DNA of 64,000 nucleotides from CAVYXK01 sp963708245. GTDB taxonomy: Bacteria; Pseudomonadota; Alphaproteobacteria; Acetobacterales; Acetobacteraceae. Under the pieces are notes generated by a model. The model saw nothing but the letters and a program-made list of their open reading frames with translations, did no database searches and was not told the origin of the DNA. Positions 25,809-35,048 of this stretch are shown here, piece after piece. The position numbers and the translations under genes were made by a program. Position 1 is the stretch's first letter. Every line of letters starts with the position of its first letter. Location: NCBI GenBank assembly GCA_963708245.1, contig OY970201.1:6820001-6884000 (forward strand), read 5' to 3'.

Positions 25809-26882
25809 TCAGCATTGTGCCGGTCTCTCGCCGGTACGCCCGATCGCCTCTGGCGGCACGAAATCCCGCCAGCGCCCCGTCGATTCAGGCTGCTCGGCGT
25901 AGCTGCCGAGTTGATCCGCGGCTCTGCCGATCAGCTCTGCAAACTTCAGCCCCCGCCCTGAAAGGAACTCGTCCAGCTCACCGATCATGCGGGTGAGCGC
26001 GGCAAACCCCTCATGCATGACGACCGACAGCGCCTCAGTGGCCCAGGCGCCGGCCAATGCCAGCCGCGCCACGTCGGCGCCGCTTCGCGCGCCGTTCGTG
26101 CCGAGCAGCGGGAACTCGCGGCCGACGGCGCGGCGGCTTAGCGCGAGATTGCGGCAGACGATCGGCAGCGCCCAGGGGCCGCCATAGGCGGCCGACGTGC
26201 CCAGCACCGGCGCCAGCGCATCGAGATCGGGCACCATCGCCATGAACCGGCCCATCATCACCACCGCGTCGGCACCCGCTTGCGACGCTGCCAGGGCCAG
26301 CGCCGGAAGATTGGCCGACAGGCCGGTGAGCTTGATCCAGAGCTGCATTTCCGGCGTCGCCGCCGCCCGCACGCGCCGCACCAGCGCGCCGAGGCTGGCC
26401 GGATCCGTCTCCTGCGCGATCACGCCCGGTGCCGCCTCAGTGGCGTGCGGCGCACCGACATTCAGCTCGAACAGGCGCAACCCGGCTTTGCGAGCGAGGT
26501 GGGCCAAATGCTCGGCGCCCTCTGCGGTGCCGAGCACGACGCTGGCGGCGACAAAGCGCCCCGTGCGCTGAGCCTCTCGGTCGAGTGCGGCGATTGAGCT
26601 GAACCACTCCAACGCGTCCCGCTGCGCGAGGCCGGAACGGCAGAACAGCGACACGCCGGCCTTCGCCGGCCGGTGATCGGCGGTCAGAAAGGTGTAGTCC
26701 GCGCGGTCGAGCTGGCTGGCCGCTGCTGCCTGCTCATTCACCGACTTGGCGATGACGCCGGCAGCGCCCGCGTCCAATGCCGCACGGATGCCGGCCTCGG
26801 TCATTACTGGTTCGCCGGATCCGCAGATGACCGGATTGGGCAGCGCAAGGCTGCCGATCCGCGTGGCGATGCGCTCGCTCAT
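25809..26882 (-). CDS. Dihydroorotate dehydrogenase-like flavoprotein
   Basis: The 357-residue TIM-barrel protein resembles class 1 PyrD and the C-terminal half of dihydropyrimidine dehydrogenase: NPVICGSGEPVMTEAG, FELNVGAPHATEAAPG, LWIKLTGLSANLPALALAASQAGADAVVMMG and LLGTNGARSGADV. These are FMN-binding strands. The typical catalytic Cys/Ser loop of PyrD is not obvious, so it may act on another substrate. It starts at ATG 26882; longer readings overlap the divergent ThDP enzyme, with which it may share a catabolic pathway. Confidence 0.75.
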   Translation of the reverse strand: MSERIATRIGSLALPNPVICGSGEPVMTEAGIRAALDAGAAGVIAKSVNEQAAAASQLDRADYTFLTADHRPAKAGVSLFCRSGLAQRDALEWFSSIAALDREAQRTGRFVAASVVLGTAEGAEHLAHLARKAGLRLFELNVGAPHATEAAPGVIAQETDPASLGALVRRVRAAATPEMQLWIKLTGLSANLPALALAASQAGADAVVMMGRFMAMVPDLDALAPVLGTSAAYGGPWALPIVCRNLALSRRAVGREFPLLGTNGARSGADVARLALAGAWATEALSVVMHEGFAALTRMIGELDEFLSGRGLKFAELIGRAADQLGSYAEQPESTGRWRDFVPPEAIGRTGERPAQC

Positions 26883-26975
26883 GCTGCCGCCGTCACATCG
26901 GCCGGCTCGATTGTCAACCGCCGGAACCGCGCCTAGCGTACGCGCAAACGAAGGCACGGACGGGAGACGCAAGGG

Positions 26976-28619
26976 ATGGACGGCGCGGCGCAGCGGATGA
27001 CGACCGGTGAGGCGACCGTGGCGGCGCTCGCGGCGAACGGGATCGATACGGTCTTCTGCCTGCCCGGCGTGCAGAACGACTACCTGTTTGATGCTCTGCA
27101 CAAGGCCCAGGACCGCATCCGTCCAATCCACACCAGGCACGAGCAGGGCGCTGCATACATGGCGCTCGGCGCGGCGATGGCGAGCGGGCGCCCGTCCGCT
27201 TATGCCGTGGTGCCGGGACCGGGTTTCCTCAATACCACCGCCGCGCTCTGCACCGCTTATGCGGTGAACGCCCCGGTGCTGGCGGTGGTCGGCCAGATTG
27301 CGGCGGCGACGATCGGGCGGGGCCTCGGGCAGTTGCACGAGATACCGGACCAGCTTGCGGTGATGCGTGGGTTGACCAAATGGGCCGACCGCATTCGCGC
27401 GCCATACGAAGCACCCACCAAGATCAACGAGGCATTCCGCCAGATGCGCTCGGGCCGCCAACGGCCGGCAGCGATCGAGTGCCCGATTGACGTCTGGTCA
27501 CGTGCCGCGCCGGTCATCCTTCGCGGCCCCGCGGAGCCGGACACTGCGCCGGTCGATACCGATGCGGCGGCCCGCGCGGCGAAACTGCTCGGCGAATCGT
27601 CGCGACCGCTGATTATCGTCGGCGGCGGCGCGCAGGATGCCAGCGCTGAGGTCACCGAGCTCGCTGAGATCCTGCAGGCGCCGGTGGTGGCGCATCGCAT
27701 GGGTCAGGGGGTGGTGGATCGGCGCAACCCGCTTGCCGTCAATACGCTGGCCGGCTGGCGGCTCTGGGAGCACGCCGACGTGGTGCTCGCCGTCGGCACG
27801 CGGCTGGCGACGCCGCTGCTGCAATGGGGCACCGACGAGCAGTTGCAGGTGATCCGCATCGACGCCGACCCGGAGGAGATCGACCGCATCGCCCGCCCGG
27901 CAATCGGCATCATCGGCGATGCGGCGCCGGTGCTGCGAGCGGTCCTGGATGCGCTGCCGCAGCTCAACCGCCGACGCGAGTCGCGGCGGGACGAGCTGCT
28001 CGGTCTGCACGCCGAAACGGACCGTCAGCTTGCGTTCCTCGAGCCGCAGATCGGTTATCTGAAGGCGATCCGTGCCGAGTTGCCGGAGGACGGGATCTTC
28101 GTCGATGAGCTGACGCAACTCGGTTACGTGGGCCGGATGACCTTCCCGGTCTATCGGCCACGCACGTTCCTATCGCCTGGCTATCAAGGGACGCTGGGCT
28201 GGGGTGTGGCGACTGCGCTCGGCGTGAAGGTGGCGCGGCCGGATGTACCGGTGGTCGCAGTGTCCGGCGATGGCGGCTTCCTGTTCACTGCACAGGAGCT
28301 GGCGACGGCGGTGCAGTTCCGCATTCCCATCGTGGTCGTGCTGGTGAACGATGGGGCGTATGGGAACGTGCGCCGCATCCAGGCCGATCAGTTCGGCAAC
28401 CGGCTGATCGGCTGCGACCTGCGCAATCCGGATTTCCAGAAATTCGTCGAGAGCTTCGGCGCGCTGGCGCTGCGGGCGACCTCGCCCGAGATGTTGCGCG
28501 AGGCACTGCGAACGGCCCTTCGTGCCGACTTGCCGGCCGTGATCGAGATCCCCGCCGGGCCGATGCCTGACCCGTGGCGCGTTACCCGGCCGCCGAGGAA
28601 CCGGCCTCGCAAGGCCTGA
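26976..28619 (+). CDS. Thiamine-diphosphate-dependent enzyme (acetolactate synthase-like)
   Basis: The 547-residue protein has all three ThDP-enzyme domains. The Pyr domain (about 5-170) has the cofactor-activating glutamate in RHEQGAAYMA, the central Rossmann-like domain covers about 195-330, and the PP domain (about 365-530) has the GDG...N motif (SGDGGFLFTAQELATA ... NDGAYGN). It is not a canonical IlvB because FAD/quinone-linked features and an IlvN partner are lacking. It may be a decarboxylase or lyase. AAGGG precedes the ATG. Its last 38 bp overlap the end of the convergent Hint gene. Confidence 0.85.
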   Translation: MDGAAQRMTTGEATVAALAANGIDTVFCLPGVQNDYLFDALHKAQDRIRPIHTRHEQGAAYMALGAAMASGRPSAYAVVPGPGFLNTTAALCTAYAVNAPVLAVVGQIAAATIGRGLGQLHEIPDQLAVMRGLTKWADRIRAPYEAPTKINEAFRQMRSGRQRPAAIECPIDVWSRAAPVILRGPAEPDTAPVDTDAAARAAKLLGESSRPLIIVGGGAQDASAEVTELAEILQAPVVAHRMGQGVVDRRNPLAVNTLAGWRLWEHADVVLAVGTRLATPLLQWGTDEQLQVIRIDADPEEIDRIARPAIGIIGDAAPVLRAVLDALPQLNRRRESRRDELLGLHAETDRQLAFLEPQIGYLKAIRAELPEDGIFVDELTQLGYVGRMTFPVYRPRTFLSPGYQGTLGWGVATALGVKVARPDVPVVAVSGDGGFLFTAQELATAVQFRIPIVVVLVNDGAYGNVRRIQADQFGNRLIGCDLRNPDFQKFVESFGALALRATSPEMLREALRTALRADLPAVIEIPAGPMPDPWRVTRPPRNRPRKA

Positions 28620-31476
28620 CCACGGAGCGGCGAGCCGCCTCCACCTCCCTGCCGGTAACGACCAGCGGCGCACAGCCCTGCGCCTCCCAGCGCAGCGTGG
28701 CGAAGTCCGCATAGAGCGCCACCACGCCCCCGCCATTGGCGAAATTCGCCCGGTCCCCCGCCTCCAGATAACTCTCCGCCGCCAGCCCCTCGGCCAGCAG
28801 CACCGCATGCCGTGGCAACTCCACGTGGTAGTACGTGACCTCCTCGCAGGCCACCTGCACGATCGCCGCCTCGTCGATCAGGTGCTTCACCGGGATCAGC
28901 ACGCCTTCCAGAAACAGCGCATGGTCGGGGGAGAGGAACACATCCCGCCCCGGCCGCCCCGGCCCGAACGCCCCCGCCGCGACCCGCACCGGCCAGACCG
29001 AGCGTGGCCTCGGATGCCGCCGACACACCACGTGCCGCCGCCCCACCCACACCACCGGCACCCAGCCCTCATCCCCCAGCACGCGCACCCGATCGCCCGG
29101 ACGCAGCGCCTCCACCGCCACCTCGCCCCGCTCCGCCGCGATCCGCGTGCCGGCGGCAAAGCACGGCGGATCGCCGATGGTGCCGTTGCTCACCACCTCC
29201 AGCGCCGCCAGATCGCCTGCTGTGATCCCCGCCGACACCGCCAGCGTGCCCAGCACGCCCCCGCTCTGCCCCGCCCCGGCATACAGCGTCAGCGCTCCGT
29301 CCGACCCGCCGACCCCCGCCGCATACGCGTCGCTCCCCACCGTGGTGCCCGCCAGCACGATCGAGTCCAGCGTGCCGAACGTGTCCAGCACGCCGCCGAA
29401 CGTGCCGAGCGTGCCGATGGTCAGCACCGCCGCCACCGTGTCGTTGTTGAACGACACCTGCTCGGTATCCGCCACCGAGCCGGCATTGACCACGAGGTCG
29501 CCGCCGTCATCCACCGCCAACGTGCCGGTGCCATTGATCAGCACCCCGACATTCATCTCGTAGGTGCCGCTCTGGGCGTAATACACCCCGTCATTGGTCA
29601 GCGTGTCGGTGACATCGAGCGTGCCGGCGCCCCCGACGGTGCCGTGGTTGGTGAGGTTGGCGGGGTCGATCACCCCGCCGAACTGCGTCAGTTGCCCGCT
29701 CGCCCCGATGTTGAGATTGCCGGCCACCGACAGCGTGGTGTTGCCCACGCCCATGATCAGCACGCCGGTGCCAGCCTCGCCGATGTCGAGATCGCCGGAG
29801 AGGGAGAGGGTGCTGTTCGGGCCCTCGATGTCGACCACGCCGGAGGCGCCGGCATCGAGGCCGATGGTGCCGGAGGCGGCGGCGATGGTGGCGCCGTTGC
29901 TGATCGCCACGTCGCCGATGCCGGCGGCGCCGACCAGGAACTGGGTGCTGAGGGAGAGCAGGCTGGCGGTGCCGGAGACGGAGAGGTCGCCGACCCCGCT
30001 GGTGGTATTGCCCAGCGTCAGGTCGGTGGCGCTGACGCTGCCGCCGGCGGTGATGGCGAGCGAGCCTGCGGCGAGGTCGCCGACCACCAAGCTGCCACTG
30101 ATGCTCCAGGTGGAGTTGGGGCCGGTCACTGTCGCCGAGGAGCCATCGCTGCCGGGGTCGGCGGCGATGTCGGCGGCTGGGCCGGTGACGCCGCCGGTCA
30201 GGCTGGTGCTGACCAGCCCGCCGGCGGTGACGAACAGGGCGCCGAGCCCGCCCGGCTGCGGCGTACCGCCGGTCTCGATGCCGCTGCCGCCGATCACCAA
30301 CGGGCCGGCGTTGTCGAGCACCGAGCCGGTGCCGGTCACTGTGACGTTGCCCGACCCGCCGGTTGCCGTGCCGAGCGCCAAGCCGCCTGCCGCTGCCGTG
30401 CCGCCGGTGGAGGAGAACGTCCCCGCATTCTCGACCACTAGGCTGCCGCTGCCGGCTACGCCGAGGGAGAGTGGGCTGCCTAGCGTGTCCAGCGCGTTGC
30501 CGGAGCCGGTGACGAGGATGTGGGCATTGGCTCCCGGCGTCACCCCAAGCTCGATATCCGAGCCGGTGATCACGAGCGTGCCGCCTTGCGGCGTAATCGT
30601 CCCGTTCACCGTGCCGACGCCGGTCAGGGTCCCGGACCCGGTGATATTGCCTTGCGCATCGATCGTCACCGGGTCGGTAGCAATCATCCCGCCGTCGAGC
30701 AGCACGGTGCTTCCCGCACCGGCCTCGAGATTATTGATGGTGACGGTGCCGGTGGCCTCCATTGTCCCGGGGCCGCTGACGGTCAGGGCGCTGATGGTGC
30801 CATCGGGGGCAATGTTCGGATCGCTCAGGAGCTGATCGAGCGAGACCATGGCACCAAGGACAGGGGCAACAGTGGCGGTCCCGCTGTTGAGGTCGATACT
30901 CGCCTGATAGAGCACAATCTCGGTGCTGGTGCCGGAGACCGGAACCGTGAGGAAGCCGTCACCGCTATCGCTGCCGAGGAGATCGAGCGTACCGAGGACG
31001 GTACTGCCATCCTGCAGCACCAAGCCGGAATCGGTGTTGTTCACCGCGGTCACCGTACCGGCCACGATGATCGTATCAGTGCTATCGAAACCGCTGATAG
31101 CTCCGGCGATTTGGGTGCCTGTCTGAAGGTCGAACGTCAGCACGGCGCCGGTACCGGCGAACTCGATCGTGCCGCCAGCGGTGGCACCTCCGGCCAGGAT
31201 CAGAGCGCTGCCCTGATTGAGTTCGATCGGCACGCTCAGCGGAGCATCAAGGGTCAGCGCGAGATTACTCGGCACGACCACCAGACCGGGGCCGGTGAAC
31301 GCCCAATCAAGCTCCGCCGGCACTGGAGGCGCCCCCACTGTCAGGGTCGCACCACCGAGCAGCACGGTGCCGAAGCCGACGGGATTGCTGATCGTCTGGG
31401 AGAACCCATTAAGGTCGGGCGTGCCGTCAAACAAATCCAGGAGATCGCCTCCCGGAATGATCCCTGCGTTCTCCAA
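28582..31476 (-). CDS. Autotransporter-like beta-repeat protein with C-terminal Hint domain (3' part)
   Basis: The 964-residue reading frame has beta-helix-type repeats rich in Gly, Ser, Thr, Val and Asp (about 1-770), typical of large surface or secreted proteins. A Hint domain follows (about 775-910): PPCFAAGTRIAAERGEVAVEAL, GDRVRV and LSPDHALFLEG, with the cysteine and the downstream histidine of the self-cleaving fold. No transporter barrel is seen, so type I secretion is plausible. The frame is open upstream of its ATG (GGSNLIVSYGVTLQL...), implying one gene with 31503-32813 broken by a frameshift. The stop lies inside the convergent ThDP gene. Confidence 0.78.
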   Translation of the reverse strand: MENAGIIPGGDLLDLFDGTPDLNGFSQTISNPVGFGTVLLGGATLTVGAPPVPAELDWAFTGPGLVVVPSNLALTLDAPLSVPIELNQGSALILAGGATAGGTIEFAGTGAVLTFDLQTGTQIAGAISGFDSTDTIIVAGTVTAVNNTDSGLVLQDGSTVLGTLDLLGSDSGDGFLTVPVSGTSTEIVLYQASIDLNSGTATVAPVLGAMVSLDQLLSDPNIAPDGTISALTVSGPGTMEATGTVTINNLEAGAGSTVLLDGGMIATDPVTIDAQGNITGSGTLTGVGTVNGTITPQGGTLVITGSDIELGVTPGANAHILVTGSGNALDTLGSPLSLGVAGSGSLVVENAGTFSSTGGTAAAGGLALGTATGGSGNVTVTGTGSVLDNAGPLVIGGSGIETGGTPQPGGLGALFVTAGGLVSTSLTGGVTGPAADIAADPGSDGSSATVTGPNSTWSISGSLVVGDLAAGSLAITAGGSVSATDLTLGNTTSGVGDLSVSGTASLLSLSTQFLVGAAGIGDVAISNGATIAAASGTIGLDAGASGVVDIEGPNSTLSLSGDLDIGEAGTGVLIMGVGNTTLSVAGNLNIGASGQLTQFGGVIDPANLTNHGTVGGAGTLDVTDTLTNDGVYYAQSGTYEMNVGVLINGTGTLAVDDGGDLVVNAGSVADTEQVSFNNDTVAAVLTIGTLGTFGGVLDTFGTLDSIVLAGTTVGSDAYAAGVGGSDGALTLYAGAGQSGGVLGTLAVSAGITAGDLAALEVVSNGTIGDPPCFAAGTRIAAERGEVAVEALRPGDRVRVLGDEGWVPVVWVGRRHVVCRRHPRPRSVWPVRVAAGAFGPGRPGRDVFLSPDHALFLEGVLIPVKHLIDEAAIVQVACEEVTYYHVELPRHAVLLAEGLAAESYLEAGDRANFANGGGVVALYADFATLRWEAQGCAPLVVTGREVEAARRSVVRPCEAGSSAAG

Positions 31477-31502
31477 CTGCAGCGTGACGCCATACGAAAC
31501 GA

Positions 31503-32813
31503 TCAGGTTGCTGCCGCCGCGCTCTGATCGAGCTGCAGCATCCCGTTCCCCATCAGCCAGCCGAAGCCGCTGAGCACACCGGTGATAGCGTTGGTGCCGT
31601 TCACCGATATGGTCGCGGGATTGGTAATAGTGACAGTACCCAAGCTGATCCCGCCGTCGAGCTGCAGCGTGGCGGTGCCGTCTAGCGTGATCGCGCCCGA
31701 CCCGGCGCTGCCCGATCCCGACAGCTCCAGCGTGCCATCCGACTCTACCGTCGTGCCGCCGGTGTAGTCGTTGGCCGCTTGCAGCACGACGTCGCCGTCA
31801 ATGACCAGCGCCAGTTTACCGCTGCCGGTGCCAACATCGGATGGCAGTACCGCGCCGCTTTCATCGCCGATCGGATCGGCGATGACATCCGTATCGCCCG
31901 AAGGCGGCGCCAGTGTGATCGTATTGTTGCCCTGGGCAAAAATGCCGCCGTCGAGGCCGAGCCCGTCGGCCGCATACAATGTGCTGCCGTTCGACACGGT
32001 CGTGCCGCCGGTCCCACCCGATGCGGTGCCGCCGGACAGGGTGCCGCCGGCAATAGTGAGATTGCCGCCCTGCTGAACGAACACGTCCCCGCCGGCGCCG
32101 AGCCCGCCGCCACCGCCCAGTCCCAGCCCGGTCGAGACCGCCGCGCCGTCTCCCGCGCCGAAGCCGCCAGACGCGCCCAGCGTGCCGGTCCCCTCACCAC
32201 CGCCTCCACCGCCGCCAAACCCGCCGGGGGAACCAAGCCCGAGAGGTGCGGTCGGGATGCTCGGTCCAGTCGCGCCTGCCCCCCCATCACCAAAGCTGCC
32301 GGACAGCGCACCAGTGCCGTCGAGCAGGCCACCCGCCGGCGTGCCGGCTGACACCGTCGTCGGCGTCGCGTTGCCGCCGGCGCCGCCGATCACGGCGTCG
32401 TTCAGGAAGGTGGCATTGCTCAGCGTGGCCGACGCGCCGGACGCGACGAACAAGCCTCCGCCCAGTCCCGCGCCGCCGCCACCCGCGCCGGCGTTGCCGG
32501 TCTCGCTCTGCCCCGCGCCGCCATGGGCGAGCATGTTCTCGATGGTGACATCCTGCAGAAGAAGGCTGCCTGCCTTCAGGAACAGGCCGCTGTAGGCGGT
32601 GCCGCCATCAATCGAGTATCCCTGGCCGAGGATGGTCAACGACGAGCCGCTCGGGAGGCTGATGACCGGCAGTCCAGCGTTCAGCGCGATATTTGCGGTG
32701 AGCGTGATGGAATAGGACTGGCCAGTGCCAGAATCGGCCCCGCCCGCGTCAATCAGCCCGATATCCGACGCCAGATCCGACGCCGAGCCGGCCGAGAAAT
32801 TCGTCTGCACCAT
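31503..32813 (-). CDS. N-terminal part of the Hint-domain surface protein
   Basis: The 436-residue frame opens MVQTNFSAGSASDLASDIGL and has glycine-rich beta-helical repeats (AHGGAGQSETGNAGAGGGGAG-like), with autotransporter-associated strand motifs such as YTGGTTVESDGTLELSGSG near its end. It stops at SAAAAT, 27 bases before the next ATG in another frame. The junction lies in a GCG/GGC-rich stretch that favours slippage. Together the two frames would make a protein of about 1400 residues. Phase-variable slippage, true inactivation and assembly error are all possible. Confidence 0.72.
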   Translation of the reverse strand: MVQTNFSAGSASDLASDIGLIDAGGADSGTGQSYSITLTANIALNAGLPVISLPSGSSLTILGQGYSIDGGTAYSGLFLKAGSLLLQDVTIENMLAHGGAGQSETGNAGAGGGGAGLGGGLFVASGASATLSNATFLNDAVIGGAGGNATPTTVSAGTPAGGLLDGTGALSGSFGDGGAGATGPSIPTAPLGLGSPGGFGGGGGGGEGTGTLGASGGFGAGDGAAVSTGLGLGGGGGLGAGGDVFVQQGGNLTIAGGTLSGGTASGGTGGTTVSNGSTLYAADGLGLDGGIFAQGNNTITLAPPSGDTDVIADPIGDESGAVLPSDVGTGSGKLALVIDGDVVLQAANDYTGGTTVESDGTLELSGSGSAGSGAITLDGTATLQLDGGISLGTVTITNPATISVNGTNAITGVLSGFGWLMGNGMLQLDQSAAAAT

Positions 32814-32828
32814 TTGACCGCCGCCGTG

Positions 32829-32865
32829 GTCGAACGGATGCCGGCCCGCCCGGCGGCCGTTCGAC
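32829..32865. promoter_or_regulatory. Inverted repeat just upstream of the surface-protein start codon
   Basis: GTCGAACGG and CCGTTCGAC are a perfect 9-bp pair, with an inner GCCGG/CCGGC stem. It begins 16 bp before the start codon on the gene's strand, so it could be an operator or a hairpin that hides the RBS. Confidence 0.5.
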
Positions 32866-32906
32866 TAAGTCGCCGCTGGTACAGCGGAGAAGTTAAGAAG
32901 ACCCAT

Positions 32907-32943
32907 CTCCCTCTCCCCTTGCGCGAGGGAGCAAGGGAGGGGG
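32907..32943. repeat. Dispersed intergenic palindrome
   Basis: CTCCCTC pairs with GAGGGAG, and CCCTTGC with GCAAGGG, giving alternative stems. The core resembles the palindromes at 8061, 48843 and 59817. Confidence 0.5.
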
Positions 32944-32972
32944 CCGGGCAGTGAGCACGGCCTGTTGAAGGA

Positions 32973-33284
32973 TTAAGACCCAGCCGCCGCCTGCTCCTCC
33001 GGCGTGCGCAGAGTCAGCGCCAACGCGTGTAGACCGCTGGCGAATTCATTCGCCAGCGCGGCGTGCACCGCGCGCGAGCGTGCCACCCGGCTCATGCCCC
33101 GGAACGCCTCGGCCACCAGCAGCACGGTGTAATGCGTTTCCCCACCAGGCCTTGCGCCGGCATGGCCCGCATGGCGTGCACTGTCATCGGTCACCTGCAG
33201 GACCGCCGGGGCAAAGAGGTCCCGCAGCACGGATTCAAGCCTGGCGGCTCGGCTCGTCGGCTGCATGCGAGACATATCGGTCAT
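32973..33284 (-). CDS. BolA-family protein
   Basis: The 103-residue protein has the BolA fold: RLESVLRDLFAPAVLQVTDDS, an ETHYTVLLVAEAFRGMSRVARSRAVHAAL core and a C-terminal helix (ALANEFASGLHALAL). BolA proteins pair with monothiol glutaredoxins in iron-sulphur trafficking, and the conserved histidine and FxG element are visible. Met at 33284 is chosen; upstream extension would overlap the divergent J-domain gene. The bolA/J-domain/cobST order recurs in alphaproteobacteria. Confidence 0.88.
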   Translation of the reverse strand: MTDMSRMQPTSRAARLESVLRDLFAPAVLQVTDDSARHAGHAGARPGGETHYTVLLVAEAFRGMSRVARSRAVHAALANEFASGLHALALTLRTPEEQAAAGS

Positions 33285-33346
33285 CGACCATCGCCCGCCA
33301 AGCCGGCATTGCCAAGCCGACCACTGGGGCGCACATAGCACGCACC

Positions 33347-33938
33347 ATGACCCGACGCGCTTCGCGACCGCGGGCCTTCGCCCCTGACCCGGCGGCGCCG
33401 GGCCACCCGTGCGACATGCCCGGCTGCGGCGCGCCCGGCGAGTACCGCGCACCCAAATCCAGGCGGAACCTGAAGCAGGACCTGGTGGTTCTGCCTGCAA
33501 CACGTGCGCAGCTACAACGCTGCGTGGGACTACTACAAAGGCATGAGCCAAGCAGAGATCGAGGCCGAACTACGCCGCGATACCGCCTGGCAGCGCCCGA
33601 CTTGGCCGCTCGGCCGGCTCGGGTCCGCGATATGGGAGACTGAGTGGTCGCGCGATCCGCTGCATATCCTGGCCGCAGGGCGGCTCCGCCCCGATGCCGA
33701 CCGGCGCCCGGATGCCGCTCCGCCCGAATTACGCGAGTCGCTCGCCGCGCTCGGCCTGAGTTGGCCGCTGACGCTGCCGGCGTTGAAGGCGCGCTACAAA
33801 GAGTTGGCCAAGCGCCACCATCCGGACGCCAATGGCGGCGACCGGGCGGCGGAGGAACGGCTGAAGACGATCAATCTTGCTTATGCGACGCTGCGCTCCC
33901 GCGTCGTCGCCACGCCGCGCATGGCCGCCGCGAGCTGA
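33347..33938 (+). pseudogene. J-domain (DnaJ-like) protein, frameshifted
   Basis: Frame one from ATG 33347 gives CDMPGCGAPGEYRAPKSRRNLK. The next frame continues WWFCLQHVRSYNAAWDYYKGMSQAEIEAEL and ends with a J-domain containing AKRHHPDANGG (HPD) and INLAYATLR. The family pattern (a CxxxC pair, then WFCLxHV) spans the break at about 33480, so one base is missing or extra in CAGGACCTGGTGG. If ATG 33504 were used, a 144-residue J-domain protein would still be made. It sits immediately upstream of cobS. Confidence 0.75.
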
Positions 33939-34012
33939 CCGGCCGGGCACGTACTTTTACACGCGTGCCGCCCGGTCTAGAATTTTCGAGTACGAACAGG
34001 AAACATCGCCTG

Positions 34013-35023
34013 ATGAACAAGGTCGCCACTCTCGCCGAAATCCGACCCACCTCCGCGATCGACCTGCCGGACACCGAGGTCGTCGCGCGCGAGGCCTTTG
34101 AGATCGACACCGACCTTGTCGTGCCCGCGTTCTCCGTGCGTACCGAGCACGTCCCGGACATCGACGAGGCGTACAAGTTCGACCGTGAGACCACGCTGGC
34201 GATCCTCGCCGGCTTCGCCTTCAACCGCCGCACGATGATCCAGGGCTATCACGGCACCGGCAAATCGACGCATATCGAGCAGGTGGCGGCGCGGCTGAAC
34301 TGGCCCTGCATCCGCGTCAACCTCGACAGTCATATCAGCCGGATCGATCTGATCGGCAAAGACGCCATTGTGTTGCGCGAGGGCAAGCAGGTGACCGAGT
34401 TCCGCGAAGGGATTCTGCCCTGGTGCCTGCAGCACGCCTGCGCGCTGGTGTTCGACGAGTACGACGCCGGCCGGCCCGACGTGATGTTCGTGATCCAGCG
34501 GGTGCTGGAGGTAGAGGGCAAGCTCACTTTGCTCGATCAGAATCGGGTGATCCGCCCGCATCCGTCGTTCCGCCTGTTCTCCACGGCTAACACCGTGGGC
34601 CTCGGCGATACCACCGGGCTCTATCACGGCACTCAGCAGATCAACCAGGGGCAGATGGACCGCTGGAATATCGTCGCCACGTTGAACTATCTGCCGCATG
34701 CGCTCGAGACCAGCATCGTGCTCGCAAAGCTGAGCGTGGATCAACATGACACGGCGATGAAGAAACGGGTCGAGAGCATGGTGGCGCTGGCTGACCTCAC
34801 GCGCGCCGGCTTCATTAACGGCGACATCTCTACTGTGATGTCGCCGCGCACCGTGATCACATGGGCCGAGAACGCGCGCATTTTCGGTGATGTGGGCTTC
34901 GCCTTTCGCATGACGTTCCTGAACAAATGCGATGAAGCGGAGCGATCCACGGTCGCGGAGTACTACCAGCGCTGCTTCAACGAGGAGATCCCGACCGGCG
35001 TGCTGCCACGCAAACTGGGATGA
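34013..35023 (+). CDS. cobS: Cobaltochelatase subunit CobS (AAA+ ATPase)
   Basis: The 336-residue protein has Walker A in GYHGTGKSTH (about residue 80), Walker B in ALVFDEYDAG and FSTANTVGLGD sensor sequence. CobS and CobT form the ATPase complex that helps CobN insert cobalt into hydrogenobyrinic acid a,c-diamide in aerobic cobalamin synthesis; cobN is not in this window. The ATG at 34013 gives the normal length. It is 25 bp upstream of cobT. Confidence 0.95.
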   Translation: MNKVATLAEIRPTSAIDLPDTEVVAREAFEIDTDLVVPAFSVRTEHVPDIDEAYKFDRETTLAILAGFAFNRRTMIQGYHGTGKSTHIEQVAARLNWPCIRVNLDSHISRIDLIGKDAIVLREGKQVTEFREGILPWCLQHACALVFDEYDAGRPDVMFVIQRVLEVEGKLTLLDQNRVIRPHPSFRLFSTANTVGLGDTTGLYHGTQQINQGQMDRWNIVATLNYLPHALETSIVLAKLSVDQHDTAMKKRVESMVALADLTRAGFINGDISTVMSPRTVITWAENARIFGDVGFAFRMTFLNKCDEAERSTVAEYYQRCFNEEIPTGVLPRKLG

Positions 35024-35048
35024 GCGAAGGCGGCGTACTAGTGCTGAG

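Noticed and set aside
28807..30441. A long plus-strand frame inside the Hint protein gene
   Set aside because: Antisense to a repeat-rich gene; its Gly/Ala/Val/Arg-rich sequence is the mirror of the beta-helical repeats.
28900..32800. Many similar short repeats, considered as CRISPR or tandem DNA repeats
   Set aside because: They are degenerate coding repeats of a surface protein, with no constant-length repeat or spacer structure.
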